This document shows positions 6,246-10,293 of a DNA stretch of 10,293 nucleotides, piece after piece. The position numbers were made by a program, and so were the translations under genes. Within the stretch, counting starts at the first letter, position 1; every line of letters begins with the position of its first letter. The notes below the pieces were generated by a model that was not told where the DNA came from, did no database searches, and was given only the letters and a program-made list of their open reading frames with translations. The stretch spans positions 1 to 10,293 of the forward strand of contig VBLA01000071.1 of assembly GCA_005879245.1 (NCBI GenBank). The letters run 5' to 3'. This DNA comes from Deltaproteobacteria bacterium (GTDB lineage: Bacteria > Desulfobacterota > Binatia > DP-6).

Positions 6246-7418
6246 ATGGCGGTTCGCCGACGTGTCCTGCTCGCGCTGCTGATCGCGCTCGGCGCCGCCC
6301 TCTCCCTGGCGCGGGTGATCGCCACGGCGCCGCTGCTGATCGCGCTCGGCGCGACCCTCCCTCCGGTCGCCGTCGCCGCGGTGTTGATCTTCCCTGGACG
6401 CCGCGACCCCGCGCGTTTCACGGCGCATCTCGCCGCGTTCATGTGGGGCGCGCTCGGGGCGGCGTTCCTGGCGTCGGCCATGAACGACGCGCTGTCCGTC
6501 TGGGTCGACGCGGTCGCCGGAGAGGAAGGCGCACGCGCGTTCGTGCCCGCGCTCGGCGGGCCGATCGTCGAAGAGGTGACGAAGGCGGCGGGGCTCGTCG
6601 CAATCCTCCTACTCGCGCCCGGCGCCTTGGCCGGACTGGTCGACGGGATCGTGTGTGGAGCGCTCGTGGGTCTCGGCTTCACCATGACGGAGAACATCCG
6701 TTACCTCACCCTGGCCGCCCTCCAGGGCGGCTCGGCCGGGCTCGACCGCGCGCTCTGGGTGCGAGTGGCGCTCGGCGGGTTCACGCACGCCGTGTTCACC
6801 GCAACGGCGGGAGCCGGTCTGGGCTGGACCCGCGAGCGGCTGCCGGCACGGTCGCTGTGGGTACCCGCGGCGGTGCTCGCCGCGGCCATCCTCCAGCACG
6901 TGCTCTGGAACACCGTCACCTCCCGCACGATCGCCCAGATGCTCTGCAATCCCACCCGTCCCGGAGGGCCCTGCGGCGATGCGCCGGAGCCGGCGGCGCT
7001 CATCGTGACGATCCCCCTCGTCACGGCAGCCGGCCTCGCGCCGGGCGTTCTCGGGCTCGTGGCCGCCGCCGTGTGGGCTCACCGTCGCCGAAGATCAATG
7101 GTGAACGGGTTGTCCCCGAGATCGATCCGTGCGACGCGAGGTCCAGCAAAGGAGGGCCACGCCACGATGTCGCATGTCATATGGTCGATCCTCACCGGGT
7201 TCGTCGTCGGCCTGCTCGCCCGTGCTCTCCTGCCAGGAGCAGACCACATGGGACTGCTCGCCACCTCGGCGCTCGGGATCGCGGGCTCCTTCGTCGGCGG
7301 ATTGATCGGACGTCTCATCAATCCGCCGCAAGCGGGCACGACCTTTCACGCCGCAGGCTTCTTCCTGTCGATCGTGGGCGCGATCGTGCTGCTGTACGCC
7401 TTCCGGCGCATGCAGTGA
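6246..7418 (+). CDS. PrsW-family intramembrane metalloprotease, in frame with a C-terminal GlsB/YeaQ-type domain
   Basis: From ATG 6246 the frame gives 390 residues. Residues 1-280 form a polytopic membrane protein with the PrsW protease signature: E109-E110-x-x-K113 in GGPIVEEVTKAAG, E149-N150 in GFTMTENIRYL, H181 in GGFTHAVF and H218 in QHVLWN. These are the presumed metal/catalytic positions in this family, whose Bacillus member performs the first cut of an anti-sigma factor. After the last protease helix and RRRR (280-283), a linker of about 24 residues leads straight into an 83-residue small membrane protein (308-390) with no stop between. A ribosome binding site and ATG sit at the junction, so the second part may also be made alone. 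The frame is open back to TTG 6096, but that part does not look coding. The start at 6246 has only a weak ribosome binding site. The natural substrate is unknown. Confidence 0.82.
   Translation: MAVRRRVLLALLIALGAALSLARVIATAPLLIALGATLPPVAVAAVLIFPGRRDPARFTAHLAAFMWGALGAAFLASAMNDALSVWVDAVAGEEGARAFVPALGGPIVEEVTKAAGLVAILLLAPGALAGLVDGIVCGALVGLGFTMTENIRYLTLAALQGGSAGLDRALWVRVALGGFTHAVFTATAGAGLGWTRERLPARSLWVPAAVLAAAILQHVLWNTVTSRTIAQMLCNPTRPGGPCGDAPEPAALIVTIPLVTAAGLAPGVLGLVAAAVWAHRRRRSMVNGLSPRSIRATRGPAKEGHATMSHVIWSILTGFVVGLLARALLPGADHMGLLATSALGIAGSFVGGLIGRLINPPQAGTTFHAAGFFLSIVGAIVLLYAFRRMQ
6275..6352. repeat. Direct repeat in the first membrane segments of the PrsW-like gene
   Basis: A 21-base identical unit occurs at 6275-6295 and 6332-6352, a 57-bp (19-codon) period. 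It encodes LLIALGA twice, in the first two hydrophobic helices. It may be a small in-frame duplication or codon-usage coincidence in hydrophobic GC-rich sequence. Confidence 0.6.
7148..7155 (+). promoter_or_regulatory. Strong internal ribosome binding site before the GlsB-like part
   Basis: AAAGGAGG ends 11 bases before ATG 7167, inside the open frame of the protease gene. It is the strongest Shine-Dalgarno-like site in this area and argues for independent translation of the small membrane protein. Confidence 0.65.
7167..7418 (+). CDS. GlsB/YeaQ/YmgE-family small membrane protein (internal start)
   Basis: The 83 residues match the length and pattern of the transglycosylase-associated (GlsB/YeaQ/YmgE) stress-response family. 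Three hydrophobic helices carry the Gly patterns VIWSILTGFVVGLLARALLP, LGIAGSFVGGLIGRL and GFFLSIVGAIVLLYAFRRM. Proteins of this family are small inner-membrane proteins linked to stress; their biochemical role is not established. The ATG at 7167 has AAAGGAGG upstream. It shares frame and stop (TGA 7416-7418) with the PrsW-like reading frame, so either a separate overlapping-by-nesting product, a fusion, or both may exist. The next gene is convergent, with only 21 bases between the stops. Confidence 0.72.
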   Translation: MSHVIWSILTGFVVGLLARALLPGADHMGLLATSALGIAGSFVGGLIGRLINPPQAGTTFHAAGFFLSIVGAIVLLYAFRRMQ

Positions 7419-7439
7419 ACCGGCCCGGCTCCGGCGGCG

Positions 7440-7862
7440 CTACTTCGGCTGCTCGGTGGGGAGGTGCGCCGCACGCCACGCGTCGAGTCCGCCGAGGAGG
7501 GCATACGCGTTTGTGAAGCCGAGCTCCTGAAGCTTGAGCACCGCACGGGCGCTCGTGGCCTCGGCGTGTCAAGTACAGTACGCGACGATCAGCGACTTCC
7601 TCGGAACGTCCTTCGCCCACGCCTCGAGCCGATCCGACGGTACGTGGACGGCGCCCGGGGCCACGACGTCGCCGACGCTGGCGCGCGCGTCGAGCATGAT
7701 CGGCTTCTCGCCCGCCTTCAGGCGCTCCTGCACCTCATCGGGCGTGATCCGGCGGGCGACGGCGGGATCGAAGGCGCGGGCTGTATCCTCGGCGCGAAGC
7801 GGTGCGGCCAGGCAGCAGAGGAGCACGGTGGCAACCATCCCGCGGACGCCGACTGCGCGCAT
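7440..7862 (-). CDS. Exported rhodanese-domain protein, probable selenoprotein (TGA at the catalytic position)
   Basis: Read with TGA 7569-7571 as an amino acid, the frame gives 140 residues ending at TAG 7440-7442. A signal peptide (about 1-24: basic start, hydrophobic VATVLLCCLAAP, cleavage near LRA/ED) leads to one rhodanese domain. This has ITPDEVQERLKAG, the MLDARASVGDVVAPGAVHVP core with the family DAR motif, the active-site strand SLIVAYCT, then TGA as codon 98, then HAEATSARAVLKLQELGF and ALLGGLDAWRAAHLP, the standard rhodanese end. Related proteins usually read YCxCPxEATSA. TGA thus replaces the second Cys, which lies six residues before Ser, the spacing of the catalytic Cys in CxxxxxS rhodanese loops. 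A hairpin follows at SECIS distance. The protein probably acts in the periplasm on sulfur, selenium or redox partners. The alternative is a nonsense mutation or sequencing error. The ribosome binding site for ATG 7862 is poor. Confidence 0.85.
7518..7571 (-). promoter_or_regulatory. Candidate bacterial SECIS hairpin after the in-frame TGA
   Basis: On the minus strand the TGA is followed, after 14 bases, by GAGCGCC-CGTGC-GGTGCTC (7554-7536): a seven-pair stem with one G-U pair and a five-base loop with G in second position. The loop begins 22 bases after the TGA. An outer stem GCCGAG (7565-7560) pairs with CTCGGC (7523-7518). Known bacterial SECIS elements are hairpins directly after the UGA with a loop about 16-37 bases away and a G in the first two loop bases; this one fits. 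GC-rich coding DNA forms hairpins easily, so the fit is supportive but not proof. Confidence 0.62.
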
Positions 7863-7942
7863 GCGACGAGAATACCCGCGTCGCGCCTCCGGTCAACCGC
7901 GCACCCGCCACGGCGCCTCTGCTCGCGCGAGTGAACCCCGCG

Positions 7943-9106
7943 TCAGAGGCAGGTGTACACCGCATCGATGAGGGCCCGGTTCCGCGGGTTCTGCCATCGC
8001 GGCCCGAGGTCGTTCATCACGTACCCGACGGCGACGTCGGCCGCGGGGTCGCAGAATCCGACGGAGCCACCCGTGCCGAAATGCCCGAACGCGCCGGGGT
8101 TCGGACCGAGTGGGCGTTCCGGTTGCGTCAGCTGGAAGCCGACGCCGAAGCGCGAGGGGCGCTGGAGCACCCGGTCCGGGCCGCAGGCGTGCTCGCGGAT
8201 CGCGGCCTCGAGGATCGGGGCGTGGAGGATGCGCGCGCCGTCGATCGTCCCCCAGCGCGCGAGCGCCGTGTAGACGCGGGCGACGCCGCGGGACGTACCG
8301 TGACCGTTCGTCGACGGAATCTCCCCCGCCCGCCAGGCGGCGGTGTTCACCCAGCCCGCGCCCGAGAGGCCGGTCGGGTTCCAGTACGCGTTCCACCGCA
8401 TGAGCTCGTCGTCTCCCGGCGCGGAAGGCGCTCGTGGCGACGCAGCGGCGGGCCACAGGAACTCGGCGACGCGGCCGTGCTCGGAGACGGGGAGGCCGAT
8501 GTGAACGTCGGCCCCGAGCGGCCCCGCCACCTCCGTCCGGAGCCACGTTCCGAGCGTCGCGCCGGCCACCCGGCGCACGATCTCGCCCACCAGGTAGCCG
8601 AAGGTGTTCACGTGGTAGCCGTGCGCGGTGTCGGGGATCCACCATGGCGCCTGCCGTTCGAGCGCCTGCACCATCACGTCCCAGTCGAGCATGGCACCAT
8701 CGGGCAGCGGATCGCGGACGGCCGGGAGACCGGCGCGATGGGAAAGGATCTGGCGGACCGTGATGCGCTCCTTGCCGGCGCGACCGAACCCGGGCCAGTA
8801 GCGGACGACCTCGGCATCCAGGTCGAGAAGACCGCGTTCGACGAGCTGGAGGACGCAGACCGTACTGAGCCCCTTCCCCACCGAGAAGAAGTTGACCAAC
8901 GTGTCCCGACGCCAGGGGCGACGACGGGCCGCGTCCGCCCAGCCGCCCCACAGGTCGACGACCACGCGCCCGCCGACCGAGACGGTGACCGCCGCACCGA
9001 CGTCACCCCGGTCGGTGAAGTTCGTCACGAAGGCATCGCGGACCGCGGCGAATCGCGGGTCGCAGACACCGTCGACGGGGAGTGGCTCACCGTGCGCGAC
9101 GGGCAT
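7943..9106 (-). CDS. Serine beta-lactamase-family hydrolase (EstB/LACTB-like esterase)
   Basis: The 387 residues match the serine beta-lactamase/penicillin-binding-protein-like family (Pfam Beta-lactamase, PF00144) that includes family VIII esterases. The nucleophile motif is S75-V-G-K78 in NFFSVGKGLST. The catalytic Tyr is Y164 in AHGYHVNTFGYLVGEIVRR. The third motif is H342-F-G344 in GHFGTGGSVGF, which takes the place of KTG, as is usual for esterase-type members rather than true beta-lactamases. HRAGL at 123-127 is also typical. No signal peptide is seen, so it is probably cytoplasmic and acts on a small ester or amide of unknown identity. ATG 9106 has AAGGA nine bases upstream and lies inside the last 20 bases of the PadR gene, so the two are co-transcribed and probably translationally coupled. 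I prefer this start over a longer frame that would only shadow PadR. Confidence 0.9.
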   Translation of the reverse strand: MPVAHGEPLPVDGVCDPRFAAVRDAFVTNFTDRGDVGAAVTVSVGGRVVVDLWGGWADAARRRPWRRDTLVNFFSVGKGLSTVCVLQLVERGLLDLDAEVVRYWPGFGRAGKERITVRQILSHRAGLPAVRDPLPDGAMLDWDVMVQALERQAPWWIPDTAHGYHVNTFGYLVGEIVRRVAGATLGTWLRTEVAGPLGADVHIGLPVSEHGRVAEFLWPAAASPRAPSAPGDDELMRWNAYWNPTGLSGAGWVNTAAWRAGEIPSTNGHGTSRGVARVYTALARWGTIDGARILHAPILEAAIREHACGPDRVLQRPSRFGVGFQLTQPERPLGPNPGAFGHFGTGGSVGFCDPAADVAVGYVMNDLGPRWQNPRNRALIDAVYTCL

Positions 9107-9770
9107 GGGACGCGTCCTTCGACCCGCGAGGTGCCTGCGCCGCGATCGCCTCGACCGCGGTGGCGTTCTCGGCCAACACCTTCCGGGCCTGAGCGGCCAT
9201 CGCGCGGTCCTGCTTGGTGCCCGACCACTGCTCGACGACGCCCTCGGCCCACTCCGACCAGCGGAGCGTCGTCTGCAGCACGTCGACCAGGAAGCGGTCG
9301 GCGACGGCGATGACGTGCGCTCGCTCCGGAAAGCGCGGCCCCACCCCGGCCAGCTCCTGCACGAGGGGCAGACTCGCCCCCGCCCGCTCCGCCGCGCCGT
9401 CACGGATCCGCCGGATGTTGGTCAGCAGTTGCTCCTTCGTGCCGAAGTCGCCGTACACCACCTTGACCATGCTCTCGAACTCGAGCAACAGCGCCGCACC
9501 CGGCTCGTCCAGCCAGCGCCGGAGGGCGTGTCGCCCGCGGGGCGTGATGCGATAGACGGTTCGCCGTCTCGCCCCGGTGCGCGCGACGCCGGCGGTGGCC
9601 AGGCCGTGGGCGACGAGAGTCTTCGGCTCCTCGTACAGCTTGCTCGCGGCCCGCGGCCAGATGAGGCGGATGTTGCTCCGCTTGATGTGGCCGACGAGTT
9701 CGTAGGCCGACCGGGCTCGCACCGCGAGCAGCCCGAGCACGGCGTAGGAGGTCGCGGTGAGCGGGCGCAT
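9087..9770 (-). CDS. PadR-family transcriptional regulator
   Basis: The 227 residues have a PadR winged-helix N-terminus: ATSYAVLGLLAVRARSAYEL, the recognition region around HIKRSNIRLIWPRAASKLYE, then LVAHGLATAGV and a basic wing RTGARRRTVYRITPRGRHAL. A helical dimerisation domain (about 95-180, including LLEFESMVKVVYGDFGTKEQ) and a short Ala-rich/basic tail follow. PadR proteins are usually repressors released by small molecules. The ATG at 9770 faces the divergent ferritin-fold gene across 86 bp holding two palindromes, so autoregulation and control of both directions are likely. Its 3' end overlaps the hydrolase gene by 20 bases. No clear ribosome binding site precedes the ATG. The effector is unknown; the neighbouring hydrolase and diiron protein hint at response to a xenobiotic or lipid-like compound, which is speculation. 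Confidence 0.9.
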   Translation of the reverse strand: MRPLTATSYAVLGLLAVRARSAYELVGHIKRSNIRLIWPRAASKLYEEPKTLVAHGLATAGVARTGARRRTVYRITPRGRHALRRWLDEPGAALLLEFESMVKVVYGDFGTKEQLLTNIRRIRDGAAERAGASLPLVQELAGVGPRFPERAHVIAVADRFLVDVLQTTLRWSEWAEGVVEQWSGTKQDRAMAAQARKVLAENATAVEAIAAQAPRGSKDASHARRAR

Positions 9771-9776
9771 GGTGGC

Positions 9777-9804
9777 TTGACACTACTCCCCTTCGGAGTA
9801 CAGG
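9777..9804 (+). promoter_or_regulatory. Candidate promoter for the divergent ferritin-fold gene
   Basis: TTGACA at 9777-9782 is a perfect -35 match. TACAGG at 9799-9804, 16 bases later, is a weak -10. The first palindrome lies exactly in the spacer, so a bound repressor would block this promoter. Confidence 0.5.
9784..9800. promoter_or_regulatory. Operator palindrome 1, TACTCC-N5-GGAGTA
   Basis: TACTCC-CCTTC-GGAGTA is a perfect six-base-arm inverted repeat, 13 bases before the PadR start codon and inside the candidate promoter spacer for the opposite gene. It is probably the PadR binding site proximal to padR. Confidence 0.75.
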
Positions 9805-9817
9805 ACCAGCAAGGGGA

Positions 9818-9834
9818 TACTCCTGAAGGGAGTA
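9818..9834. promoter_or_regulatory. Operator palindrome 2, TACTCC-N5-GGAGTA
   Basis: TACTCC-TGAAG-GGAGTA has the same arms and spacer length as palindrome 1. Its centre is 34 bp away and it lies 22 bases before the ATG of the plus-strand gene. Read on the minus strand it is TACTCC-CTTCA-GGAGTA, so its spacer resembles that of site 1 in mirror orientation. Confidence 0.75.
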
Positions 9835-9856
9835 GAGAGCACCCCGGGAGGACATC

Positions 9857-10293
9857 ATGCCGTCGACTGCCGCCGATCTGCCCGCCGAGCCCTCGTTCGA
9901 GCTCTTCACTCCCGCCGGCTACGCCCGGCTCCTCGCGTCGCCGCGCGGCCGCGCCTTCCACCTGAGCTGGATGGCGCATGCGGAGGAGGCCGACGAGGGT
10001 GTTTTCGACCGGCTCCTGGCGCGCGTCGACGTCCCGGAGCTGAACCGGATGGTCGCGATCCATGCGAACGACGAGAAGCGGCACGCCGACCTGCTGCGAC
10101 AGTGCGTCGCCCGCGGCGGGGTCGCGCCGGAACCCGTGCCCGAGGACCTCCACTACATCGAGCAGATCCGCCGCCTGTCGGGCGGCAGCGACCTGGAGGC
10201 GATCTTCGCCAACGGCCGCTGGAGCATCATGCAGATCTTCGCGATGCTCCAGGTGGTGGAGGAGCGGGGCGTGCGGCAGTTCCCGATGGTGGC
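9857..10293 (+). CDS. Ferritin-fold diiron protein, N-terminal part (runs off window)
   Basis: The 145 visible residues form a helical ferritin-like protein. Helix one has H41 and E43/E44/E47 in MAHAEEADEGVFDRL, helix two has the E73-x-x-H76 pair in HANDEKRHADLL, and the start of helix three has E135/E136 in MLQVVEERGVRQFP. The fourth ligand helix (a second ExxH) would lie beyond base 10293. The pattern is that of rubrerythrin/ferritin-like carboxylate diiron proteins; whether it is an oxygenase, a peroxidase or an iron-handling protein cannot be told from this part. No signal peptide is seen. ATG 9857 has GGGAGG five bases upstream, a good site. The gene is divergent from padR, and the shared 86-bp region holds the two operators, so it is the best candidate for the PadR target. 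Confidence 0.82.
   Translation, partial: MPSTAADLPAEPSFELFTPAGYARLLASPRGRAFHLSWMAHAEEADEGVFDRLLARVDVPELNRMVAIHANDEKRHADLLRQCVARGGVAPEPVPEDLHYIEQIRRLSGGSDLEAIFANGRWSIMQIFAMLQVVEERGVRQFPMV

Noticed and set aside
7419..7439. GC-rich 21-bp gap between convergent genes as a bidirectional terminator
   Set aside because: It is too short, with no clear stem plus T-run on either strand.
7569..7862. Short rhodanese ending at the TGA as a complete protein
   Set aside because: The domain would lose half its active-site loop and its last helices, and the conserved sequence continues in the same frame.
7802..9313. 503-codon plus-strand open frame across the hydrolase gene
   Set aside because: It is a shadow of the hydrolase and PadR genes, which have clear motifs; the frame is low-complexity Arg/Pro/Asp-rich.

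Overview
The window is a GC-rich stretch (roughly two thirds G+C or more by eye) with dense coding, GTG and TTG starts, and 4-nt start/stop overlaps. It contains no rRNA, tRNA, CRISPR array or insertion sequence that I can see. A periplasm-directed rhodanese, an acyl-ACP desaturase, a PrsW-type membrane protease and PAS/histidine-kinase genes fit a GC-rich, probably environmental Gram-negative-type bacterium (Myxococcota/Desulfobacterota, Methylomirabilota/Rokubacteria or Binatota would all fit). The sequence alone does not settle the taxon.

Layout. (1) 1-2795, minus strand: a signalling operon transcribed as tandem-PAS protein, then histidine kinase without a sensor domain, then response-regulator/histidine-kinase hybrid (cut by the window edge). 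The genes are joined by GTGA overlaps. The PAS gene carries an in-frame TAG inside a recognisable coiled-coil tail. (2) 3074-5266, minus strand: two diiron ferritin-fold enzymes, a soluble acyl-ACP desaturase and an R2-like oxidase/oxygenase. (3) 5457-6066, minus strand: a MazF/PemK toxin with a small ribbon-helix-helix-like antitoxin, and an AT-rich palindrome upstream. (4) 6246-7418, plus strand: a PrsW-family intramembrane protease in frame with a complete GlsB/YeaQ-type small membrane protein. (5) 7440-7862, minus strand: an exported rhodanese whose catalytic Cys codon is TGA, followed by a hairpin with the geometry of a bacterial SECIS element; this is a likely selenoprotein and the standout observation. 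(6) 7943-9770, minus strand: a serine beta-lactamase-family hydrolase overlapping a PadR regulator. (7) 9857 to the right edge, plus strand: a third ferritin-fold diiron protein, divergent from PadR. Two identical-arm 17-bp palindromes lie in the 86-bp divergent promoter region.

How the parts may work together: region 1 looks like a multi-component phosphorelay whose sensing (PAS) and kinase modules sit on separate polypeptides. Regions 6 and 7 look like one PadR-controlled locus. The desaturase and R2-like genes may share a lipid or oxidation role, but nothing here gives a substrate. Two genes, the PAS gene and the rhodanese, are broken by a single in-frame stop under the standard code. I interpret the two differently: selenocysteine is likely for the rhodanese, while mutation, sequencing error or readthrough is open for the PAS gene.
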